From Clostridium_AI sp002297865 (GTDB taxonomy: Bacteria > Bacillota > Clostridia > Lachnospirales > Lachnospiraceae), in assembly GCA_937903005.1 (NCBI GenBank), contig CALFNR010000188.1:1-29260 (forward strand): 29,260 nucleotides of DNA, read 5' to 3'. The position numbers and the translations under genes were made by a program. Below are positions 6,525 to 14,095 of this stretch, in pieces; within the stretch, counting starts at the first letter, position 1; every line of letters begins with the position of its first letter. The notes beneath the pieces were generated by a model. It did no database searches. It was not told where the DNA came from and saw only the letters and a program-made list of their open reading frames with translations.

Positions 6525-7811
6525 TTAAGTTTTTTGTGGCACAGGAATTTGTACCAACACCACCTTCTTCCATGACTTCTTCTTATCTTTCGTAATGAAG
6601 TTCCTTTCAATAACTCCATTATATCCTTTTACAATTTCCTCCACAAACAAAAATTCCAAATTTTCTTCTCCCGGTTCTATCACAAAAGCACCTACAAAGC
6701 CATCCAAATCAATAAATTCATTTACGCATTGAATTTCATAATTGTTCTTTATCATTGATACTTGTAAAACTATATGTGCCTCGTCTCGTTTTGCTGTAAC
6801 AGAATCCCTTAACGCATTTATCACGAGATTATGAAGAATACCACAGATGTCTTCATCTTTCATTTGAAATTCATTCACACTAATTTCAGCAGAAAAAGGA
6901 ATTCCTATTTTCTTTGCAATGTCCATAAGGTTACTGATTATTATTCTAATTGCAAAATTTGGATGTTCAAACAGGATTTTCACCCTTACAGCATCTGTAA
7001 ACACCTTATCCACATACTTTCCCAATTCATTATATTCTTTATAATTCCATAAATTTTTCATTACAAATGTATTAGAAGCATAATCATGCCGAAACCGATC
7101 TACATCTCGAACATGTTCCTGTCTCCCTACCATTTCACTGACTTCATTACTTAGAAACACAATATTTTTTTCTTTTTCCCTAAACCCCACTAACGAGCAT
7201 ACTAAATACCAAATAAAAAGAATCTCAATGAGCTGAAATATGAATGCTGCATTCATGCTTTGCTTTCTACTAGTGTTTTTCATTATGATACTGCTTATAA
7301 TAGATGCAACTACGATTACAATTCCTATTGCTTCCTTATTCTTTCCCAAAACAATTCCTATTTTTTTACTTTCAAATATCCAATAACACAATATAATTTG
7401 AAACAGCTTTACAAAAATATCGCAAACTATATATAGGATTCTGGCATAAACTGGTGTATGAAAAACCTTATGAATAAGTGTTTCATATAACTCATATGTA
7501 ATTAACTCAGATAAGAAAAGAATACAGAAAAAAGCACATACACCAATGATTTTTTCAGATAATTTTCCTTGAAAAAGTATATAGGTTACAACAAATATAT
7601 ACACTGCTAAGGCAAAACTCATTATCATTTTTATCATGCTGCCATTTGAGCAACCAGCTAATAAATCTCTTCCTACTAACAATAAATAGTACCCCAAAAA
7701 AGCTCCAAAGCATTTCACTTTATTCTGATTACAACCTAATGATGACATAAACTTTATCCAAATTAGCGGATCGACTAAGCCTGTCAATATTATTTCTACT
7801 ATGGAATTCAT
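6525..7811 (-). CDS. AgrC-like kinase paralog with degenerate ATP-binding domain
   Basis: This 428-residue protein is colinear with the downstream AgrC-like kinase and opens the same way (GLxDPxIWIKxMSxLGCN), so the pair arose by duplication. Six or so hydrophobic segments lead to an acceptor helix with the canonical RFRHDYASN (His242-Asp243). The ATPase domain keeps the N-box (HNLVINAL, Asn328). The glycine-rich box, HGLGVGIV in the partner, has become ENLEFLFVEEIV, so ATP binding is probably lost. The start ATG at 7811 has GGAGAGG five bases upstream; a longer frame to 7832 lacks a site. It is likely a pseudokinase or heterodimer partner. No convincing -35/-10 was found upstream. Confidence 0.85.
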   Translation of the reverse strand: MNSIVEIILTGLVDPLIWIKFMSSLGCNQNKVKCFGAFLGYYLLLVGRDLLAGCSNGSMIKMIMSFALAVYIFVVTYILFQGKLSEKIIGVCAFFCILFLSELITYELYETLIHKVFHTPVYARILYIVCDIFVKLFQIILCYWIFESKKIGIVLGKNKEAIGIVIVVASIISSIIMKNTSRKQSMNAAFIFQLIEILFIWYLVCSLVGFREKEKNIVFLSNEVSEMVGRQEHVRDVDRFRHDYASNTFVMKNLWNYKEYNELGKYVDKVFTDAVRVKILFEHPNFAIRIIISNLMDIAKKIGIPFSAEISVNEFQMKDEDICGILHNLVINALRDSVTAKRDEAHIVLQVSMIKNNYEIQCVNEFIDLDGFVGAFVIEPGEENLEFLFVEEIVKGYNGVIERNFITKDKKKSWKKVVLVQIPVPQKT

Positions 7812-8371
7812 GAAATCCTCTCCAATTCTCAAATAGTATTTTTAACTTAAGCAGTTTTTATGTTGAGTTCTATACTAGTGAACTTCTGCATTTTGTAAAA
7901 TAATCATGCATTTTATCTGATATATTTGACACATAAGTTTCTATTCAGACTTCTCAAATCATTGCACTTCTTATTGTTTATCATGTATTCCTTTTTTCGT
8001 CAAGTGTCGTAAAAAATGGGAGATCTTGATGTAGAAATTGTAATTTTACATTCTTGTAGAGAATTTCGACATTTGTGTTTAAAAATCATTTTTGTTGATA
8101 TGATACATTACATTTTAAACGTATTTTTGACATTTTTGTTTTTCATATTTATTAAAAAATTTTCGTTTAAATTAATAGAGAAGGTATAATCTATGCGAAA
8201 TGTTCTAAATTTGTAAGCATCAATTCATAGTAGTTTTGTATTACATGTAATATTCACCTGTATAACATGATACAATTTCTAATTTTAAATAGTAAAATAA
8301 ATACTGTTGTGGTATAATAATTATACTGTTATACCAAAATATAAAAGAAAAGAGGAAAGGACGTGTTTTTC
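7812..8371. other. AT-rich divergent intergenic region
   Basis: This 560-bp region without a gene lies between two divergent units. It must hold the promoter of the degenerate kinase (minus) and that of the acidic membrane protein (plus). I see an extended -10 promoter with an inverted repeat at 8310-8335, another TATAAT at 8186-8191 (plus, poor -35), and a pair of GACATTTnTGTTT direct repeats at 8068 and 8129, 61 bp apart. No small ORF with a ribosome site and no AgrD- or AgrB-like sequence was found on either strand. Confidence 0.5.
8310..8335 (+). promoter_or_regulatory. Extended -10 promoter overlapped by an inverted repeat
   Basis: TGGTATAAT (8310-8318) is an extended -10 element whose -35 is weak. 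GGTATAA (8311-8317) and TTATACC (8329-8335) form a perfect 7-bp inverted repeat with an 11-base spacer. It covers the -10 and the expected start site, which is the placement of a repressor operator. The downstream gene starts at 8372. Confidence 0.5.
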
Positions 8372-8686
8372 ATGAATAATAAACTTGAAGAAATCTCTTC
8401 AAAACTAACTCAATTACTTCGTAAAAAAGAAGAAGAAGACAAGAAAACTTGCCCATTCGTTATGATTCTTGCTGTCATTGGTGCTATCGCTGCTGTCGCT
8501 GCTATTGCATACGGTGTGTATCGATATTTCACACCAGACTACTTAGAAGACTTCGACGATGACTTTGATGATGATTTTGACGATGATTTTTATGAAGATG
8601 ATGAAGTAATTTCTTTCTCTACAAAAAAAGAAGAAACAGCTTCTGAAGATTCTGATAAAACAGAAGAATCTTCAACAGAAGAATAA
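8372..8686 (+). CDS. Small membrane-anchored acidic protein of unknown function
   Basis: This is a 104-residue protein. Residues 1-25 are charged and helical (KLEEISSKLTQLLRKKEEE), ~28-51 form one Ala/Ile-rich transmembrane helix, and ~57-104 form an extremely acidic tail. The tail begins with a repeated DDDF/DDF motif (12-base DNA repeats at 8552-8593) and ends Ser/Glu-rich. The ATG at 8372 has AAAGGA about ten bases upstream; a GTG three codons earlier (8363) with AGAGG is an alternative. A strong terminator follows, so it is monocistronic. I recall similar small proteins with this helix and a DDF-rich tail from Lachnospiraceae, but no function is known. The tail may bind cations or basic partners; that is conjecture. 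Confidence 0.75.
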   Translation: MNNKLEEISSKLTQLLRKKEEEDKKTCPFVMILAVIGAIAAVAAIAYGVYRYFTPDYLEDFDDDFDDDFDDDFYEDDEVISFSTKKEETASEDSDKTEESSTEE

Positions 8687-8776
8687 TATATACGAAAAGA
8701 GCTGCTACCTTATGATTGCAGAATCTGATATATCCCTTGTCAAGTAAACAGGGTAAATATCTAAAACAATTTATTG

Positions 8777-8808
8777 ACTACCGCATCAATTGAAGCGGTA
8801 GTTTTTTT
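8777..8808 (+). terminator. Strong intrinsic terminator
   Basis: ACTACCGC (8777-8784) pairs perfectly with GCGGTAGT (8795-8802), with a 10-base loop, followed by a run of seven T. It ends the transcript of the acidic membrane protein gene. Confidence 0.9.
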
Positions 8809-8879
8809 ATGCTATCCATTCCGACTTATATTTTTGTATCCGTTTATTTTCAGGTATTGGATATTGAAAACTTTGTGTA

Positions 8880-8984
8880 TTAAATATCATACTTACTAGC
8901 AAGTACACGAACAGAGGTAACACCCTCTAAGTACTGTTGCGCAACCATTGCCCGTAATTCAGGTGTATGTAATTGCTTCGATAT
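8880..8984 (-). pseudogene. Remnant of an IS3-type transposase orfA (N-terminal fragment)
   Basis: The minus strand reads SKQLHTPELRAMVAQQYL then EGVTSVRVLASKYDI. This is the N-terminal helix-turn-helix of an IS3/IS150-type OrfA, which binds the element ends. A GGAGG ribosome site lies seven bases before an ATA codon (8984-8982) where the family would have its ATG, so the start codon appears mutated. The frame stops at 8880 after 34 codons, and the continuation no longer resembles a transposase. No orfB is present. It is a dead fragment of an insertion sequence between the acidic membrane protein gene and the lipoprotein gene. Confidence 0.65.
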
Positions 8985-9039
8985 AAAAATACCTCCAAAG
9001 TAGATTTTGGTTATTTACCATATCTACTTTAGAGGTATT
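8983..9039 (-). terminator. Terminator hairpin of the lipoprotein gene, overlapping the IS remnant
   Basis: The arms 8988-9005 and 9022-9039 are 18 bases each with a single mismatch at 9031, around a 16-base loop. On the minus strand the stem is followed by TTTATAT, which suits termination of the lipoprotein gene ending at 9071. The 3' arm contains the GGAGG of the orfA remnant, so the hairpin would also hide that ribosome site. Confidence 0.75.
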
Positions 9040-9070
9040 ATATCAAAGACAGCAGCCTGTTTTTCATTCT

Positions 9071-10081
9071 CTATTCGACTGTATTTTTCAGTGCTTCTTC
9101 TGAATACTTTGTGGTTATCAAATCGTCATAAGGAACTGTCTGAGCTAATACTTTTGATTTTTTCAATATATCTTGCAACAATGTAAAACTTTCTTCTTTA
9201 AATACCGTATCCTCTTTCCAAGTATCCTGCTGATAATAGCGGTCTACGATTGCTTCCAATACCTTACTATCTGTTTCCTTGAACTGAGGCTGAATCACTT
9301 TGGCAATCTCATCCGGACAATGTGTTGCCACGTAATCAATTCCTTTTTGGATCGCATTGGTAAACGACTGGATCACTTCTGGATTTTTCTTTATATAGCT
9401 CTTTTTAGCCGAGAATGCTGTATAAGGAACCATGCCACTTTCTACTCCAAGTGACGCTACAATCTTGCCCTTTCCTTCTAACTCCAACGCTTCTGCTGCT
9501 GGCTCAAATTCAACCGTATAGTCCCCTTCTCCTGACGAAAATGCTTCTGCCGTATATCCAAAATCGATATTTTTCACAATATTCATATCCCTATCAGGAT
9601 TGATTCCTTTTCGGGTTAAGATATACTCAAAAATCATTTCTGGCATTCCGCCTTCACGTCCGCCTAACACTGTTTTTCCCTTTAAATTTTCCCACTGAAA
9701 TGTTTCATTTACATCTCTACTTACCAAGAAGTTACCTGCTCGCTGTGTAAGTTGTGCAAAGTTTACAACATAGTCTTTGGCTCCTTCTTGATACACATAA
9801 ATTGATGATTCCGAACCCATAAATCCAATGTCACTATCTCCTGATAAAACAGCCGTCATAGTCTTATCCGCCCCAAGACCATTTACTAGCGTTATTTTTA
9901 GTCCTTCTTCTTCAAAATAACCCTGTTCAAGTGCCACATACATTGGTGCATAAAAGATAGAGTGAGCAACTTCCGTTAAGGTAACTTCTGTATACTTATT
10001 GTGCTTTCCACATCCTGAGGCTAGACAGGAACACATAATAAAACATAAGCAAAGACTTACCACACGATACATTTTCTTCAC
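9071..10081 (-). CDS. NitT/TauT-type ABC transporter substrate-binding lipoprotein
   Basis: This 336-residue extracellular solute-binding protein belongs to the NMT1/SsuA/ThiY-like family. A lipoprotein signal peptide ends in the lipobox LASG-C (Cys24). The mature part opens with the family pattern EVAHSIFYAPMYVALEQGYFEEEGL, followed by ADKTMTAVLSGDSDIGFMGSE, which holds the ligand-site serines. It initiates at GTG 10081, with AGGGGG eight bases upstream; the ATG three codons later would be 17 bases away. Relatives bind nitrate, taurine, aliphatic sulfonates, pyrimidine thiamine precursors or bicarbonate, and the ligand cannot be chosen here. No ABC permease or ATPase gene is adjacent, so it is an orphan relying on a transporter elsewhere. 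It follows dus by 74 bases on the same strand. Confidence 0.9.
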   Translation of the reverse strand: MKKMYRVVSLCLCFIMCSCLASGCGKHNKYTEVTLTEVAHSIFYAPMYVALEQGYFEEEGLKITLVNGLGADKTMTAVLSGDSDIGFMGSESSIYVYQEGAKDYVVNFAQLTQRAGNFLVSRDVNETFQWENLKGKTVLGGREGGMPEMIFEYILTRKGINPDRDMNIVKNIDFGYTAEAFSSGEGDYTVEFEPAAEALELEGKGKIVASLGVESGMVPYTAFSAKKSYIKKNPEVIQSFTNAIQKGIDYVATHCPDEIAKVIQPQFKETDSKVLEAIVDRYYQQDTWKEDTVFKEESFTLLQDILKKSKVLAQTVPYDDLITTKYSEEALKNTVE

Positions 10082-10155
10082 GAAAAAATCCCCCTGTTCT
10101 CCTTCTGTATGATAAAGTTTTATATAATATCATATGAAGAATAAGGGGGTTGGTG

Positions 10156-11106
10156 CTAAAGCTTGGTATCTACTAATTCACATTTTCCAAACAATCTCTC
10201 CACAATACTCAGATATTCACTTAATCGGTTCACCTTCCGAATCTCTTTCAAATACTTATCTGCATCCACAAAAGATTGTCCCATATAGAACCACACTTCT
10301 TTCATCTTAAACAGCACATTCCTATCACCAGACATAATCTCCTGATACCCAGCGCAAAGTTCATCATGAAATGCCCGCAACGTATCTTTCTGCAATTGTT
10401 TTCCTTCCATAATCTCATCTCCAAGACCAGGATTTCTTAACAGTCCTCTGCCAAGCATAACAGCATCCACCTGTGGAAATTCTTTGCGAAACTTCTTATA
10501 ATCGTCAACCGTAAAAATGTCTCCATTGTAACAAACAGGATTTTTACTTTCCTGTAATGCCATACGGAACACTTCTAAATTTGGTGTATTTTTATAAAAA
10601 TCCTTTTGCACTCTCGGATGTATGGTTAGTTCTTCCACTGGATACTGATTATAAATACCAAGTATCTCCTCAAATTCTTCTGGCGACTCCAGCCCAATTC
10701 TGGTTTTTATCGAAAGTTTAATCTTTATTCCATCGTACACCGTCTCCAGAAAACGGTCTAACTCTTCTGGATATGCCAGCAATCCAGACCCTTTCTTTTT
10801 CGTCACAACCGTTCTGGCAGGACAACCAAGATTAAGATTAATCTCCTGATAACCATAACCTTCTAAAAACTCAGCCATTTTAAGAAACTGCCCAGCATTA
10901 TTACTTAAAATCTGCGGAACTGCATGAATACCTTTATTATTTTCAGGCAAAATATCATGTAATTCCTTTGATTTAAGCTTTCCAGTCTGATTTGTTACGA
11001 TGAAAGGCAGATAATATTTATCTACATTTCCAAAATATTTCTTATGCGTGTTTCGATAAACGTAACCCGTTATTCCCTCTAATGGTGCATAATACAACTT
11101 TTTCAT
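10156..11106 (-). CDS. dus: tRNA-dihydrouridine synthase family protein
   Basis: This 316-residue FMN-dependent TIM-barrel enzyme reduces specific uridines in tRNA to dihydrouridine. It opens with YYAPLEGITGYVYR, the Dus N-terminus. It carries the catalytic-cysteine motif INLNLGCPARTV (Cys95), SIKTRIGLE, LTIHPRVQKDFY (phosphate/FMN side) and VCYNGDIFT...VDAVMLGRGLLRNP (FMN phosphate loop). Length and motifs are normal for a functional enzyme. Its ATG overlaps the stop of the patatin-like gene by one base (TAATG), so the two are translationally coupled. Which tRNA position it modifies cannot be told from sequence alone. Confidence 0.93.
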   Translation of the reverse strand: MKKLYYAPLEGITGYVYRNTHKKYFGNVDKYYLPFIVTNQTGKLKSKELHDILPENNKGIHAVPQILSNNAGQFLKMAEFLEGYGYQEINLNLGCPARTVVTKKKGSGLLAYPEELDRFLETVYDGIKIKLSIKTRIGLESPEEFEEILGIYNQYPVEELTIHPRVQKDFYKNTPNLEVFRMALQESKNPVCYNGDIFTVDDYKKFRKEFPQVDAVMLGRGLLRNPGLGDEIMEGKQLQKDTLRAFHDELCAGYQEIMSGDRNVLFKMKEVWFYMGQSFVDADKYLKEIRKVNRLSEYLSIVERLFGKCELVDTKL

Positions 11107-11960
11107 TACGAATCCTCATTTATAAATTTCATTACATTTTCAAATGTATCTTTTCCAACTTGATAACCATGCTCAAAAAAATGTTCCAATTTTTCATTGT
11201 TACGCTCCATTCTTTTGACTGCTGGCTGCTCTGGACGGATGACGAGCACTCGCCCTTCCTTTTCATATTTTTCTAATGCATCCAGTTCCTTCTGATACAT
11301 TTCTGGACGATTGAGTACCGCTTGTAGAAACTCTGGATATTTATGATATTTTCGTGAATATAGTCTTCTTAACTGCTTTGAAACAGATGGTACGTATCCT
11401 TTATTATGAGTCATGATAACAACGGCTCGATCACATTTTTCCTCTTCCATAGCACGGATTACTGGAATTGAATCTGCCATTCCTCCGTCTAAGTACTTTT
11501 GCCCATCTATCTCAACCATGTTCGCTAACAGTGGCAAACTACAGGATGCTTTTCCTTTTAAAAAGAGTCGATCTAAATCTTTCTGTTCTGTTAAGTACTC
11601 TGCTTCACCAGTATTACAATTTGTCACAACAATTTCATTCTTTACCTTTGACTGAAAATATGTTTTTCCATCATAGGGAAACTGATTGTAAGCATACTCA
11701 TGAAAGACACGGTCTAAATCTAAAATATGACCAGTTTTTATTAGGCGTTTCATTCCATAATATCTATTTTCCTTGTCAGGAATCATACATTGCTTCGTTC
11801 TGCCGATTTGATTAGCAATGTAATTTAGAGCATTACAAGTTCCTGCAGATACACTAACAACATATGGAAAATAGAGATTTTGTTCCATCCAATAATCTAG
11901 TACTCCCGCTGTAAAAATTCCTTTGCATGATCCACCTTCTAGTACTAATCCTGTCTTCAT
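11106..11960 (-). CDS. Patatin-like phospholipase family protein
   Basis: This 284-residue serine lipid acyl hydrolase of the patatin (YjjU/RssA-like) group probably acts on membrane lipids from the cytoplasmic side. The oxyanion loop is LEGGSCKGIF (residues 8-17). The nucleophile is Ser38 in SVSAG, where the usual first Gly of GxSxG is Ser. The catalytic Asp is Asp158 in YLDGGMADSIP. Start ATG 11960 has GAGGAG eight bases upstream and a good promoter at 12001-12029. It is the first gene of a patatin-dus operon that may include the lipoprotein gene. The substrate is unknown. Confidence 0.9.
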   Translation of the reverse strand: MKTGLVLEGGSCKGIFTAGVLDYWMEQNLYFPYVVSVSAGTCNALNYIANQIGRTKQCMIPDKENRYYGMKRLIKTGHILDLDRVFHEYAYNQFPYDGKTYFQSKVKNEIVVTNCNTGEAEYLTEQKDLDRLFLKGKASCSLPLLANMVEIDGQKYLDGGMADSIPVIRAMEEEKCDRAVVIMTHNKGYVPSVSKQLRRLYSRKYHKYPEFLQAVLNRPEMYQKELDALEKYEKEGRVLVIRPEQPAVKRMERNNEKLEHFFEHGYQVGKDTFENVMKFINEDS

Positions 11961-12000
11961 CTTAATATCTCCTCTATGATAATTTCTTCTTGCATTACAA

Positions 12001-12029
12001 AGTATAGCCCATTCTACTGTAAATGTAAA
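12001..12029 (-). promoter_or_regulatory. SigA-type promoter of the patatin-dus operon
   Basis: On the minus strand there is a TTTACA -35 (12029-12024), a 17-base spacer and a TATACT -10 (12006-12001). Both elements match consensus at five of six positions and lie about 40 bases before the ATG at 11960. Confidence 0.75.
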
Positions 12030-12144
12030 CGTGGCATCATGAATTCACTATTTATACATGCACAAAAGAATTATATGTTTAATACAATAAAAAAAGTCAA
12101 TACTTTTACTGAACAAAACAAACATTCAGAAAGGGTTGAGGTGT

Positions 12145-12372
12145 ATGACTATTTTTTCGAATCAGGTACTACATGCAGAATCTATTGATTTTTCCAAATG
12201 GCCTACTATTAATGGGGATTCTATTGTGTTAGAAAACGCTCGTTCCGAGTATTTAGAAAAATGTCTTGAATTGTTGAATTATTATATGAATCGCTATGTC
12301 TCCCACGTTAACTATCCTGTTTGGGAACAGTATGCGGATGTTGTGGAAGATATTTTGGCCAGTCGAGAATAA
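12145..12372 (+). CDS. Hypothetical small protein
   Basis: This 75-residue protein is not one I recognise. ATG 12145 is preceded by AAAGGGTTGAGGTGT; an in-frame TTG at 12136 is an alternative. The sequence is slightly acidic, with no signal peptide or membrane segment. It has a likely helix in the second half (SEYLEKCLELLNYYMNRY) and Trp/Tyr-rich segments (NYPVWEQYADVVEDIL). A bidirectional terminator follows within 15 bases, so it is a single-gene unit convergent with htrA. The ribosome site and terminator support it being real. Confidence 0.6.
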   Translation: MTIFSNQVLHAESIDFSKWPTINGDSIVLENARSEYLEKCLELLNYYMNRYVSHVNYPVWEQYADVVEDILASRE

Positions 12373-12383
12373 TTCTATTTATA

Positions 12384-12418
12384 AAGAAAAGCTCCCACCA
12401 ATGTGAGAGCTTTTCTTC
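12384..12418. terminator. Bidirectional intrinsic terminator
   Basis: GAAAAGCTC (12386-12394) pairs with GAGCTTTTC (12407-12415), with T-rich flanks on both strands (TTTTCTTC on plus, TTTTCTTT on minus). It lies between the convergent small gene and htrA and can end both. Confidence 0.85.
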
Positions 12419-12425
12419 TATTGAT

Positions 12426-14003
12426 TTAATTTCCAAAGAAACCGAATGGATCATCATAATTGTAATCATTTCCGTTTCCATTTCCGTTTCCATTATCATT
12501 ACCATTAGGATTCTGATTTTGATTTGATTTTGACTTAGAACCAGAATCTTTATCCTGTTCTGATTTTGATCCCATTGTTACTGTTAACTCTTTCGTTTCA
12601 TATTTTCCACCATTATTAATTGCTACATTAATGGAAACCATATCTCCAACTCGCAAGGAATTTAATACTTTCATTAAGTTGTCTGTTGTTTTAATCTCTT
12701 TTCCATCAAGTCCTACGATAACCATTCCAGTTTTAATTCCTGCCTTCTCGGCTGGTGAACCTTCTGCAACTTCTGTAACGTAAACTCCTTCAGGAATGTT
12801 AAACCTTTGAGAATAACTCTTATTCACATCCTGTCCTACAATTCCTAAGTAAGCAGAATTGCCATTCGATTCGCTCTTTCCTTCCATTAAATCCTGGATA
12901 ATAGGAAGTGCATCTGATATTGGAATTGCATATCCCATACCTTCAACTTCTGTTGTAGCTGTCTTGGCAGAATTGATACCGATTAACTGTCCTTTCGCAT
13001 TCAATAATGCTCCACCACTGTTACCAGGATTGATAGCTGCATCTGTCTGCATTAATGTCATAGAAGAATCTTCTACTGCAATCTGTCTGTCTAAGGCACT
13101 TATATGTCCTACTGTAACAGACTGTCCATATCCTAAAGCATTACCGATTGCAATGGCAACTTCACCTACTTTCGTTTTATCGGAATCACCGATACTAATC
13201 ACTTTAATCTGTTCTTTCGTATCATCTGAAATATCTGCAAACTTAACTGAAACAACCGCAAGATCTGAACTTGGATCTGCACCTTTTACAGTTCCTTTTA
13301 CAGACTTTCCATCTTTAAATGTTAGTTCTACGGTTGCACCCTGTCCAGAAATAACGTGGTTATTGGTTGCAACTAACACTTCGTTGCTGTTCTGTCCTAT
13401 GATAATGCCGGAGCCACTGCCTTGTACATCTTCTGAATACGTTCTGCCGAAGAAATCACTAACTGTCTCTGTTGCTGTCGTTGTGATAGAAACAATCGAA
13501 GGCATAACATTTTCAGCTACATTAGAAACAGAATCAGAAACACCAGTGGCTTCCTCTGTCACATCCAAAGCTGGGTCTGATGTAGCATTAGGGTCGTCAC
13601 TTTTTCCTGGCTTTTCACTGCTTGCAACCTGATTGTTTTTATTCACACCATTTAACTGGTCTGCTACCTGGCTTACACCGTAGAATCCAACACTGCCTAC
13701 TACAAAAACACTTGCTGCAATAGAAATTCCTGCCACAATTTTTTTCCATTTATTATTGTTGTTATGATTCGAACCATTCGGCGATGAATTGTAATTAAAA
13801 TTACCATTTCCCTGATTTGGAGAACCGTATTGGTTATAGTTCTGATAACCATTGTTGTTATAACCATTATCCTGAGTATTGTTTTGATATGAGTTTCCAC
13901 TTGGAGATTGATTCTGTGGAGTTCCATATCCACTGGTTTCGTTTTGTCTGTTTCCTGCGTTATTGTCTATGTTATTCTCGTTATTGAAGTCGTCGTTATT
14001 CAT
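12426..14003 (-). CDS. htrA: HtrA/DegP-family trypsin-like serine protease with PDZ domain
   Basis: This 525-residue membrane-anchored quality-control protease degrades misfolded envelope proteins. Its cytoplasmic N-terminus (1-85) is an Asn/Gln/Gly-rich low-complexity stretch. One transmembrane helix follows (~89-110), then a linker. The trypsin domain (~160-370) has the triad His216 (ATNNHVIS), Asp247 (SSDLAVV) and Ser329 (NPGNSGGALL). A single PDZ domain covers ~385-477. The tail is Ser/Lys/Asn-rich with GN repeats and ends in YDDPFGFFGN. ATG 14003 has AAAGGAG nine bases upstream. Both ends are unusually repetitive: short Asn/Gly codon repeats at 12466-12500 and 13740-13990. The gene is monocistronic, with a terminator at 12384-12418. 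Confidence 0.95.
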   Translation of the reverse strand: MNNDDFNNENNIDNNAGNRQNETSGYGTPQNQSPSGNSYQNNTQDNGYNNNGYQNYNQYGSPNQGNGNFNYNSSPNGSNHNNNNKWKKIVAGISIAASVFVVGSVGFYGVSQVADQLNGVNKNNQVASSEKPGKSDDPNATSDPALDVTEEATGVSDSVSNVAENVMPSIVSITTTATETVSDFFGRTYSEDVQGSGSGIIIGQNSNEVLVATNNHVISGQGATVELTFKDGKSVKGTVKGADPSSDLAVVSVKFADISDDTKEQIKVISIGDSDKTKVGEVAIAIGNALGYGQSVTVGHISALDRQIAVEDSSMTLMQTDAAINPGNSGGALLNAKGQLIGINSAKTATTEVEGMGYAIPISDALPIIQDLMEGKSESNGNSAYLGIVGQDVNKSYSQRFNIPEGVYVTEVAEGSPAEKAGIKTGMVIVGLDGKEIKTTDNLMKVLNSLRVGDMVSINVAINNGGKYETKELTVTMGSKSEQDKDSGSKSKSNQNQNPNGNDNGNGNGNGNDYNYDDPFGFFGN

Positions 14004-14095
14004 TACTAAAATCTCCTTTCACCTATCCTCTGTTTAATTAAGAGTTTACCAGTAAAATATGTTGACTTTGTGAACGATTTCAATTTCTTTTTAAT

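Noticed and set aside
6500..6530. A small AACTA/TAGTT hairpin after the degenerate kinase gene, considered as a terminator
   Set aside because: A five-base AT stem with only TATTT after it is too weak to call.
8064..8145. GACATTTnTGTTT direct repeats 61 bp apart, considered as LytTR/AgrA sites
   Set aside because: The spacing and sequence do not fit the LytTR direct-repeat consensus, and the DNA here is so T-rich that chance is likely.
11413..11815. Overlapping plus-strand ORFs of 80 and 115 codons
   Set aside because: Both are antisense to the patatin-like gene and have no initiation signals.
12859..13632. A 257-codon plus-strand ORF
   Set aside because: It lies entirely antisense to the well-conserved protease domain of htrA and has no ribosome site, so it is a frame shadow.
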